A stretch of 64,000 bases of DNA from Mermis nigrescens (lineage: Eukaryota; Nematoda; Enoplea; Mermithida; Mermithidae), in NCBI GenBank assembly GCA_036768485.1, contig JAVLUZ010000767.1, positions 124,001 to 188,000 of the forward strand, read 5' to 3'. The notes under the pieces were generated by a model, which was not told where the DNA came from, did not search any database, and saw only the letters and a list, made by a program, of their open reading frames with translations. A program made the position numbers and the translations under genes. Shown piece by piece: positions 36,241 to 48,880 of this stretch (its first letter is position 1; every line of letters begins with the position of its first letter).

Positions 36241-36447
36241 CATACCTGGGCGTGCGGGGGGGGGGTATGCACCCCCAGAAGGCGAAATACCTACCATAAA
36301 AATGAAAATATCCAACAATACCCCCTACAGAATTCCATTTTTAAAATTTTCTTGCTTTTTTCACGATTTTTTGATGCCAGTGGATACAGATCGACGACAA
36401 ACGTTGAAAAATGGTGTTTTTTCGCAAAAGCAGTATTTTGGCATGCA
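36241..36447 (-). mobile_element. hAT-like MITE, truncated at the minisatellite
   Basis: CATACCTGGGCGTGC is the family's right end in minus orientation, followed by the complement of its interior (TTTTTTGATGCCAGTGGATA, GTTGAAAAATGGTGTTTTTT). It stops abruptly where GACATTAGAGCGC repeats begin. Confidence 0.8.
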
Positions 36448-36745
36448 GACATTAGAGCGCACGACATCAGAGCGCCGACATTAGAGCGCCGACATTAGAG
36501 CGCCGACATTAGAGCGCCGACATTAGAGCGCAACGACATTAGAGCGCGCGACATTAGAGCGCACGACATTAGAGCGCAACGACATTAGAGCGCAACGACA
36601 TTAGAGCGCGCGACATTAGAGCGCAACGACATCAAGAGCGCGCGACATTAGAGCGCGCGACATTAGAGCGCGCGACATTAGAGCGCGACGACAGTAGAGC
36701 GCGCGACAGTAGAGCGCGCGACATTAGAGCGCGCGACATTAAAGT
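36448..36745 (+). repeat. GAGCGCGCGACATTA minisatellite, inner left arm
   Basis: About 19-20 units of 14-17 bases (ACATTAGAGCGCGCG, with AACG, ACG and GCCG spacer variants). Very CpG-rich relative to the surroundings. Mirrored at 38441-38762. Confidence 0.95.
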
Positions 36746-36769
36746 GCAGTTACAACGGTGCGTCATGGA

Positions 36770-37035
36770 CATACGTGGGCAGCAAGGAAAATTCTGGAGG
36801 GGGTGCAAGATTTTTTGCAAGTCAAAAAATGGCCTTAAAAATGGTGGTAGGGCGAATAAAAACACCATTTTTCGACGTTTCTCATCAAGCACTATCCATT
36901 GGCATCAAAAAATTGCGAAAAAAACGAAAAAATTTTTCAAAAATTGAATTCTGGGGGAGGGGTATTTTGATTTTCTGGGGGGTATTTTGTTTCTGGGGGT
37001 GGTGCATACCCCAATAACCCCTACGCCCAGGTGTG
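36770..37035 (+). mobile_element. hAT-like MITE in foldback loop, perfect TSD
   Basis: CATACGTGGGC to GCCCAGGTGTG with GTCATGGA on both sides (36762-36769, 37036-37043). Confidence 0.88.
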
Positions 37036-37201
37036 GTCATGGATGCAGACATAGACTTCCTTTCCCACGAAAAAAATTGTAACTTTTGGTTTCTAAAAAT
37101 TGGTTTACAGAAATATACCTATACATTACGAAAATCAGTTATATTTCTTATTGGTTAAAAAGTGGCTGGTAACTGTTTTTTATAACTTTGACCCTATAAA
37201 A

Positions 37202-37795
37202 ATGAATGATATATTTGTGCAATCACGAAAGAGGAAACTAAAGCTAACTCATGATGGTTTTTATTTATCGACAGGTATTATTTACTATTTAAGAGACAAT
37301 GTCTGGAAAAAATTTGACCACGAATTTCGTACACTTCTTCAGACCATAAACATTAATGTTGTGAGTGCTGTTTTCTTCAATTTCTTCCGTTTTTCGTATT
37401 TTTTTATAAATAACAATTCGTCTTTGCATATTGAGTAATAAAATTATTACCATTTTATTCAGGAGGCATCTGTGATTCAGTCTAAGTACAACTTATTGTT
37501 TAACCCTTTATTATGGGCTACATATGTTTGGTTGGTGACTTTGAAGTTTTTTTGCACATTATGTACTAATCATATAGGTACTTTTGTGATGTGGTTCATT
37601 TTAAAGGCCCTGTCAAGATCTACAATATATTGTGTTACCTTCACATTTGGAACAAAATCGGGTTTATGGTGATTTTCCTAAGAATGAAAAAATTGGGAAT
37701 TAATTTGCATATCTGTGAAAATGTGGATTTTACCGTTTTTGCCAAATTTTCTGCAGAAGCTGTTCATGACTGTCTTTTTACACATGAAAAGTAAA
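37202..37795 (+). pseudogene. Candidate coding remnant in foldback loop
   Basis: An ATG-started open stretch encodes about 53 protein-like residues (SRKRKLKLTHDGFYLSTG, YYLRDNVWKKFDHEFRTLL) and reaches GTT|GTGAGTG, a fair donor, at 37360. After TTTATTCAG (about 37461) another open stretch follows (EASVIQSKYNLLFNP), later readable only with a frame change to HFKGPVKIYNILCYLHIW. The spacing of K-L, DGF, Y and W loosely recalls FLYWCH-type domains found in some transposase-associated proteins, but the cysteines and histidines are not there. I cannot assign a family. It could be a decayed element gene or chance. Confidence 0.25.
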
Positions 37796-37879
37796 AACAC
37801 TCTTGTATGTACTAATTAATCTTTCATAATAAAACTTGTAACTTAATATCCCATTTTGGAAATCGACCACCTAAGCCAC

Positions 37880-38108
37880 CACACCTGGGCGTGGGGGAGG
37901 GGGTTAGTGGTATGCACCCCTCCCCTGAGAAACCAAAATAACCCCCAGAATTCAATTTTTGAAAATTTTTTTCGTTTTTTTCGCAATTTTTTGATTCCAA
38001 TGTATAGCGCTCGATGAGAAACGTCGAAAAATAGTGTTTTTTCGGCAAACCACCATTGACCTTTGAAAAATCTTGCACCCCCCAGAATTTTCTTGCTGCC
38101 CACGTATG
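37880..38108 (-). mobile_element. hAT-like MITE, minus orientation, perfect TSD
   Basis: CACACCTGGGC to GCCCACGTATG with TAAGCCAC on both sides (37872-37879, 38109-38116). The long minus-strand open frames here are translations of the element. Confidence 0.88.
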
Positions 38109-38440
38109 TAAGCCACCCTGTTGCGGAACACCATGCGCGTTTTCCGAAAAAATTTTTTTCGGTCGACTCCGCCAGAAATTTTTTGATACTGATGTATGCT
38201 TGTGGGTCAACAGCCAAAAAAGCAAAAAATTTGGCTGTTTCAGACACATATGGAATTTATTAAACTTAAAATAAAAAATAGAGTTTATAAGTTTAAGCAC
38301 TGTACTGTGTAGCAATCGATAGAGCGTCAAATACTGTGTACAGTGGCTGATTTTGGGGGGCAGGGGAGCCGCTCCGGCGAATTCTTTAATTTATCAGCAG
38401 AAAAGTTTTGTAAAGTTACGTGAAAAACATCTATTATGGC

Positions 38441-38762
38441 TGCGCTCTAATGTCGCGCGCTCTAATGTCGCGCGCTCTACTGTCGCGCGCTCCAATGTCG
38501 CGCGCTCTAATGTCGTTGCGCTCTAATGTCGCGCGCTCTAATGTCGCGCGCTCTAATGTCGCGCGCTCTAATGTCGCGCGCTCTAATGTCGCTGCGCTTC
38601 CAAAGTCGCGCGCTCTAATGACGCGCGCTCTAATGTCGCTGCGCTCTAATGTCGCTGCGCTCTAATGTCGCACGCTCTAATGTCGGGTCGGCGCTCTAAT
38701 GTCGGCGCTCTAATGTCGGCGCTCTAATGTCGGCGCTCTAATGTCGCGCGCTCTAGTGTCGG
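38441..38762 (-). repeat. CGCGCTCTAATGTCG minisatellite, inner right arm
   Basis: About 21-22 units, the reverse complement of 36448-36745, with GTTG, CTG and GGTCGG spacer variants. Confidence 0.95.
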
Positions 38763-38811
38763 CTTACCCAATATTTTTTAGACCAATATTTAACTTTTGG
38801 GCTGCTTGAAT

Positions 38812-39070
38812 TACCGGTGGGGCTGTTGGGACGGTGGGGCTGTTGGAACGGTGGGGCTGTTGGAACGGTGGGGCTGTTGGGATTGGTGGGGCTGTTGGGA
38901 TTATTGGTGGGGCTGTTGGGACGGTAGGGCTGTTGGGACTGGTGGGGCTGTTGGGACGGGTGGGGCTGTTGGGACGGGTGGGGGTTGTTGGGATTTTTGG
39001 TGGGGCTGTTGGGACGGTGGGGCTGTTGGGATGGTGGGGCTTGTTGGGACTGGTGGGGCTAATGAGACAT
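38812..39070 (-). repeat. GGTGGGGCTGTTGGGAC minisatellite, outer right arm
   Basis: About 14-15 units, the reverse complement of 35150-35360; expanded relative to the left arm. Confidence 0.92.
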
Positions 39071-39356
39071 CACCAAAAAGATTGGGTTATGGATAGATGC
39101 AATTGACTTCAAATGTACTCAAATTGATTTCATTCGTCGAGTTAACTATCTTTTTGACAAAGATTAATTAATTTTCAAATGCGTTACTCGTATAGTAGTA
39201 GTATTAACCTTTTTCAAAATTGAGATTGAAAAAGCAAATAACGATGACCACAATATTGCTTAATTTACAGATCTATAGTAAAACGTTATCATGCGATGTG
39301 CTTTGCAATCAATACATTTTCAGCGTCAATATTTCAATCATCCCTATAAATACTGG

Positions 39357-39690
39357 TACATCCCTGGGCTACGCAGGGGGCGGGGAGACAGTCGCCTCCC
39401 TTAGCCTTAAGAAATTTTTTGAGAGGTAAGATAATGCATGAAAAATAATGAAAATTGGTATCATTTTACCAAAAAATCTCAAAACTTTGGCGCTTCGCGC
39501 TGTAGGATCGTTATTATAGACAATTAGGAGAAAGTAATTTTTGTTGTTGAAAAGTTTGGATTTTGAGTGCTTAATGCATAGAGCAGGTTCTGAAACGTCA
39601 GAAAATGAACTTTATTTTGTCTACCGCCGAACATTCCCGAAATATAGGGTCACCAATTTTCGAGCCCCTTTCTTGAAAACTCCTGCGTAC
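39357..39690 (+). repeat. Dispersed repeat, also in actin intron 4
   Basis: GGGGCGGGGAGACAGTCGCC, GAGAGGTAAGATAATGCATG, AAAAAATCTCAAAACTTTGG, CTTCGCGC and ACCGCCGAACATTCCCGAAA recur in the same order at 54116-54475. Confidence 0.75.
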
Positions 39691-42494
39691 TCCCTAGGTA
39701 CAACATATGCATAATTACAATTGAATGATATGACAAACCAATCAATAATCTGTCGTTCATCTTCAAGATTTGATCACCGGCTTTCAAACGATTGTCCTGA
39801 AGAATAAAAATGCACCGAATCTCTTTATGGCATCCTATTCTATTTCACGCAGTTGGCTAAGAAAAATTGGTAGAAATCGTTCGATTGAATGGAACCAAGT
39901 GAATTATTTTATGAATGTGATAGTGTGTACACAAAACTGAGGTTTTAATGTTTCACACAATCCAGTTGTCAAGCATACATGGGCAGTAAACGAAGTATGG
40001 GGGCCTAATGGGCGAAATTGCGAAAAAAGTACCAACATACCATTCTGGGATAAGGGATTCTGGGAATGTTCCGAAACTCTGGGGTTCCAGACCTCTAGAC
40101 CTTAACGTCCATGTGTGGTGCCAAATAATCTAAAACCATAAATTGAAAATTTACGATCAATCCTTTATCATCAGATTAATTTGATAATTATAGTATCAAT
40201 TAGAAATTTGGAGTGACACATCATAAAAAATTAAAACTTTATGTTTTTTAAAATCATTCAGCTTTCACGTTACATGTGTATATTGCCTTTGTCACCTCGT
40301 CAAGTTAAAACCCTTTGCAGGTCAAAAAATGGAAGATTAGCATATTGTTTGGCCTGCGGCTATGTCTGGAGAAATTAATTTTGGCAAGAAATTTTTCGCT
40401 ATTCTCTACTACAAGAGAAGAAAATTTTGAATTTTGAAAGGAACGGTGTTATTGTCAAAATGGTTATCAGAACTAGAACCTGGCTGTTGTGTATTAAATT
40501 GTGTAATTATTATTGTGTGTATGGTGAATAATGTCATTATTCGTAGTATGTTTTTTGCATAATATTTTTATATTTGTTGCTATTTGTTGCTGTTCATTCA
40601 GGGTACTATCAGGTCTTATATCTACTTTGGTCTTTGTCTTCTTCATTCATCCATTGAAATCTGGCCATTTGTTTGCATAATCTGAATTGATCAGTTTAAG
40701 AAGAACAGACTTTGTCTTGATTTCTTTCCATCTTTAATACAATACATTCTGAGTTTGACTGGGTTCACATCTGTATTTCACCGCTAAATGTACATGGAAC
40801 TGGAAAACAATAAAAAGTTAAACAAACTTGCCTTCTACCTGCAGAACTTCTTAGTACCTTCAATCAACCATATGGAACACTTCAAATCCAAATCCATTAC
40901 AATATATGCTTTGCTTTTGGCATGTCTGGTAAGTCTTCGTTTGAAATTTTCAAACATATCTTCAGTGTCCAGCAAATCAATCTGAAATCTTCTTTGCTTT
41001 GTAGATACCTGTGGCAGGTTCCCTTTCATATAAAATAAAAATGCATGAAAAGACAGAAACATTGAGACAAAATCATCAGAATGAACTAACACAGAAGTCG
41101 TTTGAGCAGATGTTGATAGTGATGTCATTTTTGAACCTTTAGAAACAAATGGGAACTCATTGCGATTTCAGACAAACGTCTGAGAAAAAGTCAGGAAGTG
41201 TGTGATGTAGTCAGCATGCTGTGATGATATTTGTGAGATATTCAAATTCATGTTGATGTCCTCCTTTCAGAGCAGATGGATCATTTCTTTCAGGACAATT
41301 TGAAGATGTGTATCTTCAGTTTTTGAACATTCCTCTTGTACAGAATGGATATGCAAATTCATTATGTGATGTGTGAGCTATAGACAGATAACTGTGAAGG
41401 AAGGAAAACTCATTGAGGATAGTTGGAGATAAACGTGCGGGATAATCATTGAAGCAATCTGATATTCCTAGTGATGTTTAACAGTGTTTGCTTTTATGGA
41501 GCAGCTGTAGAATCTGTTCAAACTGGACATTTGTGATAGCCCATTGGAGGATTGTGAAACGTGTGAAAATATATAAAACGCATTGAAGCATGAGAAATTC
41601 TTTCAGATACCAGTTATCCAGCTATCAATTGCATCCTGGTTCTTTATTTGTTCCTTTGTTTGATTGTATGTCTCCTGCTGTCACCTTTTCTGGTTCTAAA
41701 TGGGATATTACAGCTCATCAAGCACTGATCAATCAACATGAAACGTCTTTAACATTGACTGGATTCATTGTCAGAAACGTGATGTTTGTGTGTTTGAAGA
41801 AATCTTCATTGTGGACACACAGAAGCCATTATGATTGTCTACTTTTGTAATTCTGTCATTCTGCAAACTGCATTGTTGCCCTTTTATTGTTACGGTGTAT
41901 CAATTCCATTCATAGAGCAAACTCAATTAAACCAGTAACCACGTGATACACGGTGTGCACAGCAAACCGTCATACCTTGACTCGTAGACGTCTTATTCAT
42001 AGGATAAATCAGATTTTATTCTGAGATGAATCATCTGCCTTCAACTCTGTGTGCAAAGCTCCTTTAATTTGTTTGTATAAAACTTTGTGAGGCAGCAATG
42101 GCATTTGGGACTTTACTGCTTTTAAAAAGCACACAACGGTATTTTTCCTTTGTTGCCACTGCAACTAATGTAGACAGTAAAGAGCGACACCCACAACCGA
42201 AAAGCAGCCGGACACGCTGTACAAGTTGCTTTCTATTAACGAACAATGTTGATCTGGTATTCTGGAACTAGAAAACGCAGTTGCCAAAAGTGGGTCATAG
42301 TGAAAATCGGTCGATTCACAATCTCTCATGGTTTCTGACTTTTTAGACGCATTATGTTCAATCAATTGTTCGAACAACTAACTGGAGAAAAGCTAAAAGT
42401 AGTCTTGCTTTGTGGTCATGCAACAACCCTTGGTTCTTATTAACTGAATACGCAACGATTATTCAATTATTTGACATTTGGCAAATTTTCGACC
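39691..42494. other. Intergenic, no gene recognised; CpG-poor from ~40300
   Basis: AT-rich sequence. Short open frames (for example 40788-40985 and 41590-41850) have no recognisable domain and end at random. From about 40300 the CpG dinucleotide becomes rare and TG/CA common, a character shared with 42495-48880. Confidence 0.55.
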
Positions 42495-45400
42495 TGCTAC
42501 GTATATAAGTAGGTGCCTTTTTGTGCTCAATGTATTGAAGCTGAAAAGGTGTCGTCAGTCTTGGTGAAAAGATCATTGCTTTTATAATATTCTTGGGTAC
42601 TACTTTTACTTACCATTAAACGGATTTTCCCAGGTACACGGTTTTAAAGATGTAAAAGTTATTTTATTGAACGCATTTTTCTTGAGGCTCAAAACATTTC
42701 TTAAAGAAGGTGGGAGTTGCAACATTCACTGGAACAAATTTGGGACCTTTACAACATGGTGTGATCATTGATGACTCGAACAATTGATCATATGAACCAT
42801 GAGGATGAACTACAGTTCTCCATTTTTGTTTGCACAGTTAACATTGTAGTTGCTGAACAGCGTGTAAGGTGAAATCAGAACAGCACTTTTGTTCGGTGCA
42901 AACTGTATGTCATTCAAATTCAAACTTATGATTTTGAAGTATTTCTGGCGAAATCAGAACGGATCCAGATACAAAAAAAAAGACTAAAAAAAACATGAGT
43001 GAAAAAAACTGTATGAGACCTTTGCAGTTACAAAAAAGTTAAATCAGAAGTTAAAAATGGTGAAAAACACTTTTTACAGATTTGCGTTCAACAATAAATC
43101 ACTAATCATTTTTACAAAATTTAGCTTTGAGATATACGGTTTAGCTACAAATTTTTAGTAGTTAACAACTCATTAGGGATTCAATTTGATTTAGTTGATA
43201 TTCTATTTCGATGTTCAATTTTTATCATGAATCTTGAAGATGATGCACCACAACAATTTAATAAGTACGCTAATTGGCTCCCATCTTGTGGTGCATTCAA
43301 AAGCGCAATATTGGGTTGTTGCCAGAAGTTTAAAAATTGAAATCAATTGAAAATGGGCCGAAAAAACACTTTTTGCTGATTTGTTCATAAATCTTCAAAT
43401 AATTTTGCAAGAAGACACGACTTTAGGTTCTTTGTGATTTCAGCTAGTGTATAAACAATTTCTGCAGCTCAATGGAGTTCAATTTTAGTTTCAGAATTTA
43501 ATCATTCTCGATGATGAATACGTTTTCATTGCATTTTGTTCCTTCTTTCTCATTCAGGAATCAGGATAGTCAATGAATAAAGAATAGTGTTTTATATGGA
43601 CATATCAATGGTCCCATTCTCAGCTCCTGTTATTTAGCAGGTCTCTAAGGTCAATTTGTTAGTAGTTTGCTCTTGTTTTTCTCGCCTGTCAGTTATGAAC
43701 AGGTTTGGATGAGCACCATTTCCCAGCACATATTTATTTCCCCATTGCATCAGGTCTAGTGGGTTCAGCTCAGTTTGGATATGTGGTCTTTTCTGTTTGT
43801 CAGTTGTTTGAGAACATTCCCTCATTGTCAGGTTTGCCAGTATTGATTATGAAGTTTTTGTAAATGTGTCCTTGTCACTCAGGTTGAATATGAGTGTTGA
43901 ATCCATTCGTTTCTTCACACACGGTGTTTGCATTGGTTCCTTGTATTGTACGGTTGTTTCCAGTGATTTTTGCGATTGAGGAATTTTCAGGAATCCGTCT
44001 GTGTGCATCCATGAAGAGTTGTTTCTATCCAAACTGGTGTTATAAAGGGGATTTCTCATATTCTTGTGTCCTCAATCATTCTCAGAAACTAGTTTTCCTG
44101 TGTGTCCCAGCTATCGATGTATCAGTTTTGATAGTAAAGTCTCTTTTGCATTCTCAGGTGGACATGTGAGTTCTTTCTAATTCAATCATGGATTGGAGCT
44201 TTTGAAAACTAGATTCACAGAATCTGAGAAATTCTTAGGAATAAATGAGGGTTCAAGTAGACTTGAATGATTCCCTCAGAGTAGATGAGTTGTTTACATC
44301 CTATCTTATAAACTAGTTATGGTGTAAGGTAGACAGAGCCGTATGATCTCATTCTTATCTGATGTATCTACTCCATTCAAAGTGTTTAACACATCATACT
44401 AGTTGGAACCCTTCTGTGACAAACATTCAAATCTGCATTTGTCTGCTTTCAGGCCTATGGAAAAGGAGATCTTTGATACATCTAGACAGACACACACAGA
44501 AAATTCTCAGTCATTAGTTTCAACTCATTCAATTATTCATGGAACATTCTCTTAATTCATTTCTGAATAGTGTGATCAATTTCATTCAGAATAAATATCA
44601 ATTATTCAATCCACTCAGCTCTTTTGTCTGCCTTTTGAGGTTTAAAATGTTCAGTTGAAGCTCCAGTTTTGAAACATCATTTCTTTGGTTCTGTGTGTAT
44701 GAATTTTCATCAGGTATGTCTTGTTTAAATGAACCAGCCGGGAAGGATTTTCGTATTCAGTATTGAGGAGACTACGTGAAGTAGTGTTCTTTGTCTGTTC
44801 CAGTCTTTGGTATTAAAATGTGGGGTTTTGGAAGAAAAATGTGATGTCAGGACAAAGGAATGTCCGCAGGACATTCTTAATTATCAGTTCTAAGGAGGTT
44901 AGACAGATTAGCAGTGTAAGATATGATATGTGTGTGGGTGTTGAAGCCAGCTTTGCCTTTGTTGATCAGGATGGTGATCATGATGATCTTGATGGGTTCA
45001 GCTTGTTGAGAGCTTGGGCTGGCCTTGGTGTATGGTACTCTTTCTCTTGCTTGTTTCCTGAGCTTTGTTTTCAGGCAGATGCCTTTAGATTTTTGTTGTT
45101 TTTGGGTAAGTTATGGGTTTTTCCTTTATCTTTGCAGTTTTTATGCAGGAGTTTCTCTAAATCCCTCTTTTGTCTCAGAATGTTCCAATTAAACATATTT
45201 CTTTGTTCTATCAGACATTTGCCTGTTTATGAATGGCTTCATAACCTGAGATTGCGGATGGTCTGTTCATCTATGTTGAAGTCAGGAGCAATATCAATGC
45301 CCAGAATGTTGACTTTGTATCTTTGTCTGTAGTATCAGGTGATCAGGTGATGCCTGCCAGGCCTCCAAGGACCTAGTCATAGTTGAAAAGTGTGTGTGTC

Positions 45401-48400
45401 TCTTGGCTTTGTCTCCTGATATGTTCAATTACTGAATCCCAAAGCAGCTCAATGGATATCATTTGCATATTCAGTTTTTGAGAATGCTGAGCTTTTTTCA
45501 TTGTTTCCTGATATTTCTGATGGTTTTACTGAGGATTTCTTTATTCTCTTTTTTGTGGGGAATTTAAAAATTTTCTTTTCAATTCTGGATGTCTCTCAGA
45601 TTGCTGTGTGGGCAATGGCTTGTGTTGGCTGCTCAGATACATTTGCCTTGTTCACGTATATTTCTGGATGAGTTCAACAGACTGGTCTGTTTGGCTTGCC
45701 TCAGACTTGTAGTTTTTCATTCTCTAAATCTGCATCATGTTATTTCTTCTAATCTTTCCTTCTAAGCTAGGAAAAGTGTGTACAATTAAGTTGTTCTTTT
45801 TGTCATCGACATGGGGGGTCCGTTTTCCCTTGTAGGTCCTGAATGGTCCCAGGACTGAAGTTCTAGTCAAACGTTTGATGGTGCATTCGGCAAAAATATG
45901 ATACTTCTCTGAGGAAGATCTTGCCATTCCTTTGGTTCCTTGAAGACCCTTCTTTGGCAACTATTGGTGGTCTGTTATTATTAAATGGAATGTTCCATCT
46001 ATCCAGTTTTATAAATATACCTATTCAGAACCCCCACTGGTATGCTGGACAGAATCAGAAAGTGGGACCGAAAATTGGTAGTTCAAAGATCAAATTTGGA
46101 GACTGTTGCTGGTCATTTCAGCTTTGTGTTCTCTTCAGCTTGTACATCTGGCTTTGCTTCTTGGTAACAGAACATTTCAAAGGCTGGTTTGTGAATCTGT
46201 CAGATTGAAGTCCTGACTGGGCTCAAAGTTCTCAGGATCACATGATGCCATGTTTACGAATGCTCCCATCATTCTTCAGCTTTTTGCAGTTTGTATGGAA
46301 TCAATCAGGTTTGGACCTTTCATCCTCATTCAGATTGCAGAAACAAAGCGGTTCAATTTGGACTTTCCAGCAGCATGTTGGATCAAACTTGAGCTGATTT
46401 TTACATTCTCAGGCAGTATGGCTAGTCTTGCATAAACTGTGATGAGACAGTTTCTCCTTCTTCATGGAGACAGATTCTTCCATTTCAATTCCGCAGAGGA
46501 TTTGGGTTTCTTTGCTTTTACAACCCGTATTCTTAGAATGGGCGGGTTCAATTCTGATAGAATGCAAAGATCCTTTGCTGAAATGAATGAACAAACAAAC
46601 TCAATATGAAACATACTGTTACCTTTCAGCACAAAAGATTCTTATTTCCAAACAACTTTGAAGCGGAAGATATACTTGTTCACCTTTACTAATCACAAAA
46701 CTCAGCTCCTTTTAAAGGCATGCAATTCAACTGCTGCCATCAAACACATATTCTAGTTCAGTCCAGGGTGTGCATCCAACTGGCTGTTTGTAAATCACCT
46801 TCTGTTTTGAATATGAGACTGGAAATGCTTGCCTGGTGCTTCATAATCGTGCTATTAATAAACTCAACGAACGAAAGTTTAATTCTCTATTGCACAGTAT
46901 TTTAGCTAAATTTGTGTCTGAACCGAGAGAGACCATGGCCTTCCACATTTCCCAGCATAACAGATTCTGAAGCGCTGACTCTGCCTTCCAACCTGCTGCA
47001 GTTTGTATCATTGTGTCATTATGACTTTATTATCATCTTTTACATCCATATCGCTTTCATCAACAGCAGAGAACGTTTTCTGAATTCTTCTTCATGCAGA
47101 ATAAAGATAAATACATATTCAAACTTGTTTGTTTACTCAGTGAAAAACTTTCTTGCATTTTTCTGCAGCAACTATTGAATGAATGAGTTTATTTCTTCTC
47201 GTTGATTCTCTTATTGATGAGATATTAAAGATTATTTGTGAGTGGTCTGCTGTTTCTTTTGCTCTTTTGGTTTCCACTGAGATTTTACCCTTTCCATTCT
47301 TCATTGATTGTTTATCATAAATATCATTTGAAACTGTTATAAAGTTAAATCCTTCTAACTGAGAAGCTCAGTTATCCATATTTTTTAGATCCGTCTCCCA
47401 GATGATCTTTGAAAGAACTGATTCTAAGTGAAATAATCATTTGTGAATTCATCTGTGGAGAAACCTTCAGAGTGTTTGTTGCTTCTTATATCAACAATCA
47501 GTTGAATAGAAGTGTTCACAGCATTTCAGACGTGAACTTTTAAAATTTTCAGACGCTGTGTGATGTTTGTGCTGTGTGAATGAGATTGTTCAATTGCAAG
47601 TTTGGTTACTATGGTAAAATTCTTGGTGTGCTGAAAGGATTCAATCAGTCTCAGTTTTGGCTAATAGCTTAATTCCCTTTTTATTATGTCTGTTTTGATT
47701 GACTGTTTTATTGTCAGATCAATTCAGCTCGCTCTGTGGAAATTTTCTGTATCAGTATAGGTTTTCATGGTGGCCTCTTCTCTTATGATTCTTATTGTCA
47801 GATTCTGTGTCTGTGTATGTTGCTTTCTATTTGTTTGTAGTATGTGCAGATCATCTTTGTCTCTTCCATTTCTGTATATATAATTTTCATTTAGGTTGCT
47901 TAATTCTTTTCAATAGACAGCAGAGCAATGTCTTACTGTGACTTCTGTTCTGTGCAGTTGAGCTGAATTTTGAACAATCCAGACAAACTTTACTAAACAA
48001 TCCCAACAAAATTTACTGCTGTTTTGTCTTTGGTGAAGCTTCTTTAATTAATTTGTTTTTGATCAGTTTAATAATTTTTGAATAATTTTGATTTTTTTTT
48101 TTTTTTTTTTTTTGCTCTGTACTGATACCTTTCTTTTCTCTGTAATCAGACACTTTGAATGTTTCAGCTGGATCTGTCAAAGAACCCTGAATCTGGACTT
48201 GATCTCATGTCTCTGCCAGCTTTCATTTTGGAGTTTTTTTTATCAATGAGCTCAGGGTATCGTAGAGATGTTTGCTTTTTGCTATCTTGAATGCTTTTTG
48301 CCGTTTTTACCTCTGAAATTTTTAAAGCCAGGATTGCATTGCTGGTTACGTTAATCCCGTTTCCAATTCATTCTTTTTGGCATTTGATTTATTCTTGTTT

Positions 48401-48880
48401 TTGCTGACGCCTTTGAAAATTTCTGATTTCTCATTCATGGATCGAATCTCTCAGCTTGTATGCATATCACTGGAAACCCTGCATGTTGTAAATTGCAGGA
48501 TGATCTTAGGTGAAGTTTTGACTTTCTCAAGGAATGCATTCAGTGTCTTTTCAAATATACTTCTCAAATTGACCTTTCAGTCGTTTTGATAGCTTTTTGC
48601 AGAATGTTTGTGTTTTCATCTTTGGTATCAATCCCAACTTTTTTGTCAAAAATCTTTGGTTGGTCCCACGGGATATTTCATTCCCTTCGTTTCCCCTCTA
48701 AACCTTCGATTTGATTCACAGACAACATTGTTCCCTTTTATCAGTTTTCTCATTGAACCTTTCGTAAATCCAGTTCATCAGTGTTTTTTTGTACAAAGGT
48801 CCGTTTGTACATGTTTGCAAAGATGGTCCTAAAAGTCTTTGCATACATTTCGTACACACGAATTTTGGGTACTATAATAT
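42495..48880. repeat. Third, ancient CpG-poor copy of the giant foldback family
   Basis: 42580-42610 (ATAATATTCTTGGGTACTAC) matches the reversed cap. 42750-42800 (GGGACCTTTACAACATGG, TTGATGACTCGAACAATTGA) matches 25905-25955. 43300-43420 (AAAGCGCAATATTGGGTTGT, ATAATTTTGCAAGA) matches 26385-26510, and 43645-43700 matches 26760-26840. Beyond that the sequence is a monotonous TTCAG/CTCAGG-rich, CpG-poor stretch, probably decayed array. GGGTACTATAATATGGTACA at about 48868 could be the far cap. No convincing gene, including the 170-residue frame at 44820-45332. A poly(T) run lies at 48092-48113. Confidence 0.5.

Larger units (their letters stand above)
35150..39070. mobile_element. Nested foldback element with two inverted minisatellite pairs
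   Basis: Outer pair: CCCAACAGCCCCACC arrays at 35150-35360 and 38812-39070. Inner pair: GAGCGCGCGACATTA arrays at 36448-36745 and 38441-38762. The pairs are ordered symmetrically, giving a ~3.9 kb structure with a ~1.7 kb loop. The left side carries ~1.1 kb of extra non-repeat sequence between its arrays, the right side only ~50 bases. The loop holds two hAT-like MITEs and a candidate coding fragment. Mobility as one unit is inference. Confidence 0.55.

Noticed and set aside
36448..36745. Possible CRISPR-like array
   Set aside because: Short units repeat back to back without unique spacers, in an intron-bearing animal genome.
37824..38330. 168- and 134-residue minus-strand frames
   Set aside because: They run through a hAT-like MITE with defined 8-bp target duplications; similar frames occur in its other copies.
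38420..38665. Open frame with repeated SRALM/SNVAR words
   Set aside because: Translation of the CGCGCTCTAATGTCG minisatellite.
44820..45332. 170-residue plus-strand frame
   Set aside because: No recognisable domain, lies in decayed CpG-poor repeat, and composition follows the TTCAG-rich background.
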